From Prorocentrum cordatum (taxonomy: Eukaryota > Sar > Dinophyceae > Prorocentrales > Prorocentraceae), in NCBI GenBank assembly GCA_963575745.1, contig CAUYUJ010015695.1:126001-190000 (forward strand): a stretch of DNA of 64,000 nt. Reading direction: 5' to 3'. How positions within the stretch are numbered: the stretch's first letter is position 1; every line of letters begins with the position of its first letter. Made by a program: the position numbers and the translations under genes. Positions 37,042 through 46,360 of the stretch are shown one piece after another. The notes beneath the pieces were generated by a model, which saw only the letters and a program-made list of their open reading frames with translations, was not told the origin of the DNA and made no database searches.

Positions 37042-40000
37042 CGTGCGAGAACAAATTTACAGTCTGGGTGTTTTGGACTGTGGGTCATGTAATGCATAGG
37101 GTCAATCGGTTTCTTCTGTCTATTTGGAAGAACGCGATCACTGTCGTGGTGCACTGTTGTGAGCGTCTCCGTCGGCAGATCCTCGGTGAAGGTCGACGTC
37201 ATGTCGGTATCTGCTTGAGCTGTATCTGCTAGCCCCCCGCATGTGGAAGGAGAACACTGCGTCTGAGACATAAGCGAGTCGTTGGGTGTATCCACGTTGG
37301 GCTCGGCGTTATTTGTGTTGGGAGGTTCTTCGACCGTGGCGGTCCGTGCTCCTCCTCCCTCGCCGACGTGTGGTCTCTTGGGGCAGGTCCCTATGTGGGG
37401 CCGCAGCTCATCTGGAGTTGTTGACTGCTCTGTAGTTTTGCAGCACCAACATATGTCGTTGCAGCGGGCGGATGAACGCTTGCGCTGACGACGTCGGGGC
37501 GCTGACGAGAAGCACAGACGTGGTGGCGGCATCACTATCAGGTCGTCGAGTCGTAATTCTGGAACTCTGTTATTGACTGGAATATTATACCATTGGCCCC
37601 CCAGGTCCTGAAGCAAGTAGCCCAGCTCAGGATCCCAAAGCTGCCGGAAGCCATCAACCTCAATCAATTTCCCAACTGATAGCAATGATGGGCAGTCTGG
37701 CAAGGCAAGGGCTGAACTATGTAAGCCAACTTCGGGTAGTCGTATGTCGTAGTGCTCGTTGACAGTACGATCGCCGTTGGCAGTTTCTAGAATATGTTCT
37801 TCTCGAATAGTTATGCGATCCGGTTCGGTCTGCGTTAGTTCATGTTTACCCTGAATATGATGCGCAGATCCACTGTCGAGAACCCAAGAGCGTGTCAACG
37901 CAGCAGTCGAGCGTGGTAGGTCGACTTGCGACGTCGTTGTCTTCGTCTGGGCTGTCTTTGATGACTGCTTGGTAGAGTCATCAGAATCTGGAATCGCAAT
38001 TGGTGTGGCCACCGACCCCTTGTTGTGTCGGTAGTCATGTAGATCTTTGTACCACAATTGTGCCTCCCGTTGACAATGTTGTAGGGCGTCGGCACTTTGT
38101 TTCCACCACCATTGTGGTAGTGGGTCGGGTACATTGACAATGTCGCCCTCGTTCGGTAACTCCTTCCACTTATCCAATCTGGCCTTGCCGGAGACGATGT
38201 GCGGGTAATATTCCACGCGATGTGTGTCAAAACGTATCCGACGCCGTGGTTTGATGGATGATGTAGTGGCTTTGGTGGAAGCCATGAGGGTCTTGTCACG
38301 TATGACGTAGCTGCGGTCGGAGCGGCGAGATCGTCGATGGTTGGCAGGGGATCGTGCTCTGAAGTGTGGAGAACCACGGGACGAGCCGCGGCTCATGGAA
38401 CGTCGGCCACGTCCTCTGTCACTACCGTACGATCTATCGCGGCCACGTGGGCTGCCACGTCCTCCGCCACGGCTGTCTCGTCCTCGGGAGGTAGATCGCG
38501 AAGATCTGTCGTAACGACTTCTCGACTGACTGCGAGAGTCTGGAGACCTCCTGGAGGATGAACGAGATCGGTCGTAGTGGCGTCGGTTGTCACGTCCATG
38601 GCGTGAGTCTTTTGCGGAGCAGAACCCCCCGCGTTGTGAAGAGCGTTGGCTCCCTGATCCGCGGGATGGTGGTCGGCCACGACTATCCTGACTGGAGGTC
38701 CGCGGGCGACTCGGACTTCGCTCGGGTGTCTTCGCACCAGGTGCAAGGTGAGCGTATTTGCATGTGTTGCCCTTAGTGCACTTGTTATGTGCGAGGTCTC
38801 TGCACTGCGCCATGTGTGGGAAGTTGCACTTGTCGCCTCTGGTGCATGTGTTGCGCTTGGCGAACTCGAAGCAAAATGGTTTCGATGCTGGCTGCCTTTG
38901 ATTCGCAGGGGTTGAAGCGCTGCGGCGGGAGTTGCCGCCAGCGGTCGATGCTCTGGAAGATCTGGTGTTCTTCCAATCCCTGGAATAGGTATGCAAAGCC
39001 TTGCATCGTTCACCATTGCGACAGTTGCCTTTCTTCCAGGCGGCGCATACATTGACTTGAGAACGAGTCTCGTGTTCGTACGGTAACTTATTTTGATTAT
39101 TCTCCCATTGTTTCAGCTCCAGTACGTCCAGGACGCGCTGTCGTAACCAATCAAAGGTACGATTCGGGTCGCTGATCTTCATGCGCTGGTACTCATACAT
39201 GTCTTGTTTCATCCAGGCGTGTCTGCGAATCTGTGTACGAAACAGAGATTCCAAGATCTTTGGATCGGGTGCTTCTCGGCACTCCAATAGTAAAGCGTCC
39301 CAGTCAGTAATGAAAAGTTGCAAATCTTCATCTCTCATGCTCGGTTCTTTAAGGCGCTCGAAGTCATGCAGGTCGTCATCAACCTCTGTCACTTTGTAGG
39401 ACTGTAGGATGTGCCAGTAGATCTGGCGTCCTTTTAGCATGCGCCCTGCTTTGTGCTCTCTGGTTTCGATGAGCCTGATTTGGTAGCGCAAGTCTGAGGA
39501 TAAGATGTCGCTGAGAGCGGTAGCGAGTTTGCAATCGATGCTCTCGAAGTCTCCACTGTCCTGTAAGTCCTCGAAGGTACACTCGGGCTGTTCAGCCACG
39601 CATAGGAAGGCATATGCTTTGGACGGTCGCCCTGAGGCGGCTCCAAAGTTCTTCCGTACCTTTTGCTGCCACTCGAGCAGCTGCGTGATCTTAGGCAAGA
39701 CAGGGACTCGGACGGTGTTTGACTCCTTGATAGGAGTAGTAGTATTGGCCGAAACCGCAGACAATGGTTGTGAGGGTATCGGTACACCGTCAGTAGTTGG
39801 TTCTATGCGCACAGGAGACACATGGCGTGTCTGTGCTGAAGCTGCCGCGGAGGCTTCTCCTGGTGACGTACGTCGTTGTTGTCCTGCAGAAGCTTGTGGT
39901 GCTTCGGCGGACGCTGCCGTCGGCCTGTGCAGGTCGGTTGCAGGTTGAAGGTGAAGCATGGTGTCATTGGTGTGGTCAATCAGCTGATTTGTCCAGCTCG

Positions 40001-40388
40001 TCATGTCTTCGTGTATCTGGTCCACCTTTTGGCGTGTGTACTCATCAGTATCCCGAGAGCGTTGTGAATGCCGATCGAGTCGTTGCTCGTAGGCTCGGAG
40101 ACGGACGCCTTGTGCCTCCAGCTCACTTTCCAGACGTGCGAGGTGCCCCTCAACACGTACCTTCTCAGTATCTCTCTCACGAATAACCTGGGAGAGCTCC
40201 AACCGCGTGTGGTCCGCCGCCTTCTCAACCTCCTGCAACCTGTCAGTGAGGCGGGCGAAATCGTAAACCGTGGGAGGAGAATCCAGCTGGCCAGTCTGGG
40301 CTCGTCCGACACGCAACTCTGACAGGGCGTCCTGTACGCCAGGAAAACGCTGCTCGATTTCAGAAATCCGGTTAGCGAGTGGCTGCAC
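36927..40388 (-). CDS. gag-pol: E2 Gag-protease: coiled coil, capsid, three CCCH zinc fingers, RS domain, DSGS protease, integrase zinc site
   Basis: 1153 residues in the same frame as the 244-residue ORF upstream, separated by a TAA at 40437-40439. Residues 1-130 are coiled coil. About 225-440 is a copia-like capsid (WHILQSYKVTEVDDD, ERLKEPSMRDEDLQLFI). About 450-555 holds three CCCH fingers: C-x7-C-x5-C-x3-H, C-x8-C-x5-C-x3-H and C-x7-C-x5-C-x3-H. About 560-690 is an RS domain (SRSSSRRSPDSRSQSRSRY). About 840 is the protease motif WVLDSGSAHHI. The C-terminus has MTHSPKHPDC, the start of the HHCC integrase site, which is completed only in another frame (36646-37041), so one base is missing near 37045. 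CCCH fingers replace the usual CCHC knuckle. Confidence 0.82.
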   Translation of the reverse strand: MQPLANRISEIEQRFPGVQDALSELRVGRAQTGQLDSPPTVYDFARLTDRLQEVEKAADHTRLELSQVIRERDTEKVRVEGHLARLESELEAQGVRLRAYEQRLDRHSQRSRDTDEYTRQKVDQIHEDMTSWTNQLIDHTNDTMLHLQPATDLHRPTAASAEAPQASAGQQRRTSPGEASAAASAQTRHVSPVRIEPTTDGVPIPSQPLSAVSANTTTPIKESNTVRVPVLPKITQLLEWQQKVRKNFGAASGRPSKAYAFLCVAEQPECTFEDLQDSGDFESIDCKLATALSDILSSDLRYQIRLIETREHKAGRMLKGRQIYWHILQSYKVTEVDDDLHDFERLKEPSMRDEDLQLFITDWDALLLECREAPDPKILESLFRTQIRRHAWMKQDMYEYQRMKISDPNRTFDWLRQRVLDVLELKQWENNQNKLPYEHETRSQVNVCAAWKKGNCRNGERCKALHTYSRDWKNTRSSRASTAGGNSRRSASTPANQRQPASKPFCFEFAKRNTCTRGDKCNFPHMAQCRDLAHNKCTKGNTCKYAHLAPGAKTPERSPSRPRTSSQDSRGRPPSRGSGSQRSSQRGGFCSAKDSRHGRDNRRHYDRSRSSSRRSPDSRSQSRSRYDRSSRSTSRGRDSRGGGRGSPRGRDRSYGSDRGRGRRSMSRGSSRGSPHFRARSPANHRRSRRSDRSYVIRDKTLMASTKATTSSIKPRRRIRFDTHRVEYYPHIVSGKARLDKWKELPNEGDIVNVPDPLPQWWWKQSADALQHCQREAQLWYKDLHDYRHNKGSVATPIAIPDSDDSTKQSSKTAQTKTTTSQVDLPRSTAALTRSWVLDSGSAHHIQGKHELTQTEPDRITIREEHILETANGDRTVNEHYDIRLPEVGLHSSALALPDCPSLLSVGKLIEVDGFRQLWDPELGYLLQDLGGQWYNIPVNNRVPELRLDDLIVMPPPRLCFSSAPRRRQRKRSSARCNDICWCCKTTEQSTTPDELRPHIGTCPKRPHVGEGGGARTATVEEPPNTNNAEPNVDTPNDSLMSQTQCSPSTCGGLADTAQADTDMTSTFTEDLPTETLTTVHHDSDRVLPNRQKKPIDPMHYMTHSPKHPDCKFVLARWRRTLRVDDSANRIHLQTPPTRTQPTRPLSRRSLGKL
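38002..38013 (-). repeat. E2-class micro-hairpin in gag-pol (GGTG-TGGC-CACC)
   Basis: Perfect 4-bp stem with coding-strand loop GCCA, in frame just upstream of the protease motif in coordinate terms. Confidence 0.65.
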
Positions 40389-40436
40389 GACAGCGTTGGT
40401 CGCATCAAGCCTTGAAGCGATGACTCTCTCAGTACG

Positions 40437-41171
40437 TTACAACATGTCGATCAGGTTCGACGAGTTGGTGTGTGTTTCGGCGCGAAGCGTCGCCGTAGCG
40501 CGGTCCATGTGGGATCGAAGATCGTTGATCTGAGACTGAACGTCGCCAAGGTCGGTGGCCTCGGCTGGTGGTGGTCGGTTGCGGAGCTGGTCATGGATCT
40601 CGTCGTGGAGGATCCTGACTGCTGAAACGCCAGTGTCGCGTACGAGCACAAGCTGTTGCTCCACCTGCGCGAGATAGTTGCGCAGGTTCTTGACCATCGC
40701 CGTTCGTTCACCTGAGTGTGACACCCCACGATCAACCTGGTACTGCAGCTCACCTATGATGCGTCGATCTTCGGCGATCCTGGAATCGATGATCCCTGAG
40801 GCGCCGTCGAGATCTTGGCGCATGGCAGCAGTGTTGGCAGCGTTCGTCTGAACGCTCTGCAATAGTCCAGAGTACTGCCTGGACACGAAGGTCTCAACCT
40901 GGTCTCTGAGCTCAGCTATTTCGCCTGCAGCGGACGTTGCCGCCGGCAGGCCGTCTGAGATGGAGAGGTGGGGAGCGTCAGCTTCCCTCTGCACTCTCTC
41001 GCGAGGAGTGCATGGCCTCTGCGAGGCAGCACGCGGGCTCGACCTACTTTCGCCGTATGGGCCTGGGGCCCCACGACGGTTACGCGAGGACGAGCTGCGG
41101 CTAGGACCATGTGTGTGCGGCGTCGCATGAGATGATACCTTGGGGTACTGCGTCTGCGGCTGTGCCGCCAC
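40437..41171 (-). CDS. gag: E2 Gag N-terminal coiled-coil ORF, about 244 residues
   Basis: Begins with a basic Ser/Arg/Pro region (HGPSRSSSSRNRRGAPG), then from about residue 85 a long heptad-like helix (IAELRDQVETFVSRQYSGLLQSVQ...; LRNYLAQVEQQLVLVRD). It stops at TAA 40437-40439, after which the same frame continues directly into the coiled coil of the next ORF. The two were probably a single Gag with a nonsense change, or the stop is read through. The start is uncertain: the ORF is open from about 41171 and no upstream signal decides it. Confidence 0.65.
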   Translation of the reverse strand: MAAQPQTQYPKVSSHATPHTHGPSRSSSSRNRRGAPGPYGESRSSPRAASQRPCTPRERVQREADAPHLSISDGLPAATSAAGEIAELRDQVETFVSRQYSGLLQSVQTNAANTAAMRQDLDGASGIIDSRIAEDRRIIGELQYQVDRGVSHSGERTAMVKNLRNYLAQVEQQLVLVRDTGVSAVRILHDEIHDQLRNRPPPAEATDLGDVQSQINDLRSHMDRATATLRAETHTNSSNLIDML

Positions 41172-41667
41172 TGGTCTACCGAGTTCCTCGAAGGTGGCTG
41201 CGTGCTCCGCGACAGGAACGGTCGCAGGGCTGGGGGCGCCAGCACCTGAAGTCCATCGGCGGTTAGCGCGAAAGCGCCCTGGAGTATCGAGACCAGCGAG
41301 GCTTTCGCCCGACGCAGTTGGGATTGCCCCCGACGGAGGAGGAGATGGAGGATCGAAGGTAGGCGTGTGAAACTCCTTACTACCTGCTCCGACTCCTTCT
41401 CCTGTCCCCCCGCGGGCGGCGTCGCGGTGAAGTTCAGCAGCTAGCCGCGCCTCGGGTCCGTCGGAGCTGGGGGGGTACCTGGGACGCCTACACAGTCCGC
41501 ACTAAGGCTCTCCAACTCGTCACCGAGCCGTCGCGCCGTCGGAGAGCTCGGACGCGAGGCCCCGATGGACCCCTTACGGCGCATGCGCCGCTTGGGTTCC
41601 ATCGAGGCCGCGTGCGAGATCGCGACGCTGGGTTCGATGAACAGTGAGCTTTAAAGGGCTGATAACC
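41172..41667 (-). other. E2 5' leader with possible half-tRNA primer site
   Basis: No gene is seen between the LTR and the first gag ORF. Next to the LTR the coding strand reads GGTTATCAGCCC (41656-41667). It lacks an initial TGG but would pair with GGGCUGAUAACC, which looks like an anticodon stem-loop of an Ile-type tRNA. Drosophila copia is primed by an internal tRNA fragment in a similar way. Confidence 0.45.
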
Positions 41668-41863
41668 TGTGTATGGGGTTGAAGTACAAGGGCACAGAAC
41701 CCCTGATCCGTTGGTAGAGGGAAATAGGGGCAGATGGATATCTTTTCCTCCTGCACGATCAAAGGTCTGATCGAACTATCCCAATACCTGAGCCCAAACG
41801 GCCAGGCGCAGGAGAGGTGAGGATAAGGAGTATATATGAGGGTATTACACGGTTCTATTCACA
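41668..41863 (-). repeat. E2 5' LTR
   Basis: 196-bp partner of 5696-5892. Ends TG...CA, followed by the target duplication AGAGC at 41864-41868. Confidence 0.93.
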
Positions 41864-41868
41864 AGAGC
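41864..41868. repeat. Target-site duplication of E2, right copy (AGAGC)
   Basis: Matches 5691-5695. Removing E2 and one copy restores the E1 pol frame. Confidence 0.92.
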
Positions 41869-42207
41869 ACCCAAATACTTTGTACCAGTAGAAGTCATAA
41901 ACTCTGCATGTGTGATACGGTCACACATATAACCACGAGCTCGGAGTTCAGCGCAAGCTGTCCGTATGTCCCCAATGACACGCGCGAGAATGATAATGAT
42001 GCGATGAGCACTCTTTTTCTGCAGCGGCCACACACAGCCGGGTCCACTGCTATCCGCGGCAGCCGCACAGCCGGGCTTGCCACGGCCCCTGGCGCGCACA
42101 GCCGGCGCCTGAGAAAAGACTGCCGGTTTCTCCGCACTTGATGACGGCACCTGCGTGTTCGGCCTGTCGGAGCAAGCGCGGGCGGCCGTGGCACGCGCCT
42201 GCCCCCG
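41869..42207 (-). pseudogene. pol: E1 pol N-terminus, cut by E2
   Basis: Carries the readthrough link and first residues of pol: IGDIRTACAELRARGY, MCDRITHAEFMTSTGTKYLG. This parallels IEDIRTACAELRTRGY, ICDRITHNEVMTSTGTQYLG of E3. It continues at 5690 on the other side of E2. The part nearest the stop is Ala/Gly/Arg-rich and less conserved. Confidence 0.8.
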
Positions 42208-42210
42208 TCA
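42172..42210 (-). promoter_or_regulatory. E1 relic of the UGA-CGG readthrough stem-loop
   Basis: TGACGGGGGCAGGCG is identical to E3. The stem GCAGGCGCG (42194-42202) pairs with CGCGCTTGC (42172-42180), one G-U pair, around a 13-nt loop. The TGA at 42208-42210 is now one frame off the local ORF, which ends at 42212, consistent with an indel in this old copy. Confidence 0.65.
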
Positions 42211-42211
42211 C

Positions 42212-45200
42212 TCATTTGGCGATGGGGGGCGCCCAAATGCCCGTGCCACGCTGCGCTGCAGAGCCGCTGCTCGCAATAAGAATATCAACCTTCTCAGCGG
42301 CATCATCCACTTTCGCAAGTGCCCCTGCCTGCGCGTCGGGCAGCGTCCACTTACTGCCCTCCTCGTAAATGGCCTGATATACCTTCGCCTGCAAGTTGCG
42401 CAAGGCAAAGTCCTGGTCGGCCGAGGTGGGGTTAGCCCCGAAAAACGCATTCCTGCGATGCCAGGTCTTCAAGGTGTTACTCACCAAAGACTGGACCGCA
42501 TCAACGAACGTCTCTTCGTTGATGGAGAAGCTAATGCCCTTGGTATCCTGTGGCATCGAATAGGTATTGGCATCGCTCACGGCAGGTATCCCCGCGGCTT
42601 GCTCTGCGTCAGATGCCTATTGGACGAGTAGCGGGTAATCCTCGCACTGAGGTTTGGCCGCATTAATAAACGGCATCGACCTTTTTGCCCTCAGTTGCGG
42701 CCCCGCACTCGCCGACCTCGAGCGCCAGATGCCCAGCAGGCGTTTTCATCAAATCAAGCACTGTGGCACCCTTTCCAAGTAGAGGCTTGTACATGTCAGA
42801 GCCAGGGATGATCATATTCTCGTGCCCTTGCTCCAGGATCATGATAGCCCTCATGCTAGACATACTCCTCAGACCCAGAATAGCAGGGAGATGCCCCCCC
42901 GAACCCTCAGCCACGTTTGCTGAGTAGGAATCAAGCCTCGGCACAGCAGGCGCCCCCGCCGGGCCCCCCTTTTCCTTGCACGCAACTTTGCAGCGCAACG
43001 ACTTGTCACATACCGCGGCACCATGTCCCACGCCCGACACGTAGAGCCTCTTCGCCTGGTGCAACTTCTTGATGGCGTGTCCATGGGAACGGGATACCGG
43101 TTCGAATGTCTGCCGTTTTTAAACCAATGATGTTGATGTTGCTACCGATGTCCAAAAGGATTGTCAACATTCCATCCACCATGGTCCCACTGCTTGCTGC
43201 CAGAGCCAGTTCATGGCGTTCTCCGAATATTCCCGGCACTTCAGACAGCGTCGTGCCACGCATACCCTTCCAGCGCCTCTGCTCCAACACACAATCGTTT
43301 CTTGACAGAGACGTGAAGACGTTCATGTATCCGCAGGCCTCCTCTTCCGTGATGGGGTTCTTCTCAAAAATCAAGGCCGTAGGGTACTCGTCAGATGTGC
43401 ACGGGCGCGATGCAGATGTGGTTGGCATGTTCATGAACGTATCTTCGTCAGCGCGCATGCCGATATGACCATCTGTGTTCACCATTAACTCAGTGCGTAG
43501 CATGTCGCGCTCGGATATCGCACTGATGCCACTGCGCAAGCTCATCGGGCTCTCCGTCCTGCGCTGGCTGCGCGGGCGGGTGTCTCACCCGCATGGCATG
43601 TAGGCATGTGGAGACTGAAGCCACTGCGCGCTCCTCTCGGTGGCTCTCTCCATACGCCTGAGCCACATGTCGTTGGCGGGCAACGCGGCAGGTGCAGTCG
43701 TAGCAAGTGTTCCTGCATTGTTGGCTGCGTCCGCTATTAATGGCATGGGCGCATCGAAAGCAGGCACGGTGGCTTCCGTCGCCTGCCCGCGTCGGCCGAT
43801 GAAGCAGGTTGCCCCGCTGGTGTTGTTGCAGGGGCTGCCGCGTCATTCATCATCATCGCAGTGACGCGGCTGAGCTCTTCACGAAAGTCTCTGAGTTCAT
43901 GAGCCCCTCGAAGTATCTCTCCACGACGATTAAATGCGTCCTGATCTCCAGCAAGGGCATAATGAAACTCAGCTGTGATTGGACCAACGCCCCTGCACAT
44001 GGCGCAGGGTGCCTCTGTCGCAGTACCTTCCATATTGCCAGCCAGCTGTCTGTCCACATGAGCACGTGCAACTCGGCCCCAGCACTGCGCATGGAATATG
44101 ACCACATTGAAGCCTCAAGACCTTGTCGCGATGCATGAAGGGATCCAGGCAGATGGCACACCTGTTAAAGTCACCGTCGCTGATGACTGGCGGCGTTGCC
44201 GATGGCCTGATACGCGTCTGGCGCTCCAGAGTAGTTTCACCAATATCATACTGAATCGGTGCACCGACGGTGGCTGCATGGCTGACAGCACTGCCGGGTT
44301 ATACGCAGGTGTCCCTGCTGTGGTTGGAGTATCAGGTTGCCTCGTACGACGCAGCATCCCGTTTGCCTGACGCTCATGGTTGCGACGCCGGCGGGCCGCC
44401 TGCATTCAAAGGTCGGCCTGCTGCGCCTCGCGAATGGCCAGAAGCCCTGGGCGCAGATCCCCCATGGATGATGGCACTACCAGGCCGGGAGCCTGCTGCG
44501 TCACATCTGAGTCCATAGGGGTAGCCAAATTTCCATAATGAGGATCTGGCCCTGCACACCTGACATGTAGACAGAGCTGCGCGTCAACTGAGACTGGTAG
44601 AAGTCGTCGGCCGAAACTCGTACATACGGGCTCTGCGGCTGCATTCCCACACGAGGATTACCAGCTACCTGAGCATGGTAGTCAGGATACAACAGGAAGT
44701 CCATCGGCGGTGCTGTAGGGCGCTCTGCAGCTGTCGGATCGCATGTCGGATGACTGAATAATGCTGGCACGTATCCGCATCGATTGGGGTTGTCCGGCGA
44801 TGGATTTGGGTCGGGGACATACTCCCAAGGCATGCTCTGTGAGGATTCGCGCATCTGCCGGTACATCCACTCTTGCTGACCAGCTAAGCTCTCGGTCCTC
44901 TGTGCAGCGTAGTGATCAGGAAAAGCAGGTTGCCCCGCATGTGGACGCGGCGATGCGAATGGCGATGTCGCCTGTAAAGCCTGGTAGAGCTGCGGGTCCA
45001 TCCGAATGCTTTGAAGTCTTGCATGTGGGCTCTTGGTGCCCCCAGCACTCTGTGGAGTCCAAAATGGAGTTGTGGCTCTGCCCATAAGTGCAAACGACGC
45101 AGGTTGCCCTGCCAGCACTGGCAGCCGCTGCGTCTGAGCGCGCCACGGATCGTTGGTGCACAGCATGTCGGTGGGAGTAATTCCACTCGAAATTATACCT

Positions 45201-46360
45201 GTCACGTCCGCACTTTGGACCTGAATCCATGATCCGTCTGATTCCCCTGCAGGTGCCCCAGCCTGGTACACATCTTGAAACATAGATACTGCAGAGAACT
45301 CGACATCCTGGATGGGCGTCGGTTCGGGGCACTTCGAATTGTAGGGGGGTGGGATAAACAAATATTTTGAAGACGACGCATCATTTTGAGATCCGTACAT
45401 GTCGTCGATAGAAAGATCACTGCTCAGATACTTGTGATCGTTGTCCCACAGGTACATGTCCATACATGTCCCGCGCGGTTGTACCTGCACTTGTCGCTGT
45501 GCAGAATACCTATAAGCTGGACGATATGACTCGAAGGAATTATGCCGTTCCGGCTGCCGACATTATTATATCATTGGCTGAGCGCCGCATAGCCATATCA
45601 TCCCGAAGCAAGTTCTTCAGACGAACCATAATCAGTACCTCGAAGTCGACACGCAGACCGAACTGGATTCTGTTGTCGCCTGGTACATATGGGCAAGCAT
45701 GAACAAACTGTCTGCATGTTCTCTCGATGGTGCCGTCGGCACGGCATGACATCCCTATGCGAAGTATATTCGGGATGTTTTCCCGCTGGGTACCATGTAT
45801 AAAATAACAAGGTGCACCTGGAATAGTCAAATCTGTTATCCTCATACACAGTGATCCAGGGCATTTATCCCAGGACTGCTGTGTCCATTACTTGGGCGTG
45901 CTGTGTCCATTACTTGGGCGTATGAAATATGTCTCGTGCGTCTACGTAGCGTACTTACACTTATTGATATGTAGCCTGTTCTTCTGCATCCCCAGTGTTG
46001 TCGACCATGCCAATCAAGTTCAGCACAGTCAATGCCTGGCATGCCCAATGGCGGTTCCTGAGATACCGGCGCACAGTCTCCAGGTGTTTGCGCCAATGAC
46101 GACCACATCCCTCAGGTGGCCACTGGTTGAGCAGTTCTGAGAGCCCCCCGAATTCATCGAAAGACGGTACTGTTCGCAGAAACCTATCAGAGAGAAGGCC
46201 GTTGTGAAATGGTTTGTGGCGAAAAGCAGTCGTTAGCCATTCTGAGCAGCAGCGCTGCTCCTCATGGGTCAGTTTTGGACCAACTCTGTCTGCTTCAAGG
46301 ATCCCCATCAAGTCGGCCCTATCGGACAAGTACGCGAGCGCCGGGCGTCTACGCGACATA
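42212..46360 (-). pseudogene. E1 second ORF, degenerate: Tpt1-like domain, RING-H2, protease
   Basis: Homologous to the E3 second ORF but broken into at least six frames. Tpt1 part (45540-46360): TAFRHKPFHNGL, FGGLSELLNQW, ARPSNGHSSPG, CYFIHGTQRENIPNILRIG, FGLRVDFEVLI and MRRSANDIIMS. All four Arg-His-Arg-Arg positions can be seen across the frames. Here the preceding Gag tail (HEEQRCCSEWLTTAFRH) is in frame with the Tpt1 start, unlike E3. Linker at 44501-45490. RING-H2 at about 43990-44160 (CAICLD, LQCGH, FHAQCW, CAMC) with one frame change. Protease at 43006-43545 (ILLDIGSNINIIG) and its C-terminal half at 42663-43064. AGQPA-type hairpins occur throughout. Confidence 0.82.

Larger units (their letters stand above)
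5696..41863 (-). mobile_element. E2: copia-like LTR retrotransposon with extra 3' genes, interrupted by a tandem array and E3
   Basis: E2 is bounded by TG...CA LTRs and a 5-bp target duplication inside E1 pol. Without the later insertion (about 16168-34254) E2 is about 18 kb. Order on the coding strand: 5' LTR (41668-41863), Gag with coiled coil, CCCH fingers and RS domain (about 37900-41171), DSGS protease (about 37870), integrase (about 36330-37150), RT with YVDD (34246-34947), the later insertion, RNase H (14737-16167), then a series of ORFs between RNase H and the 3' LTR (6707-14685). That last position is where some LTR elements carry env-like or captured genes. The insertion falls between RT and RNase H. 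Confidence 0.9.
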
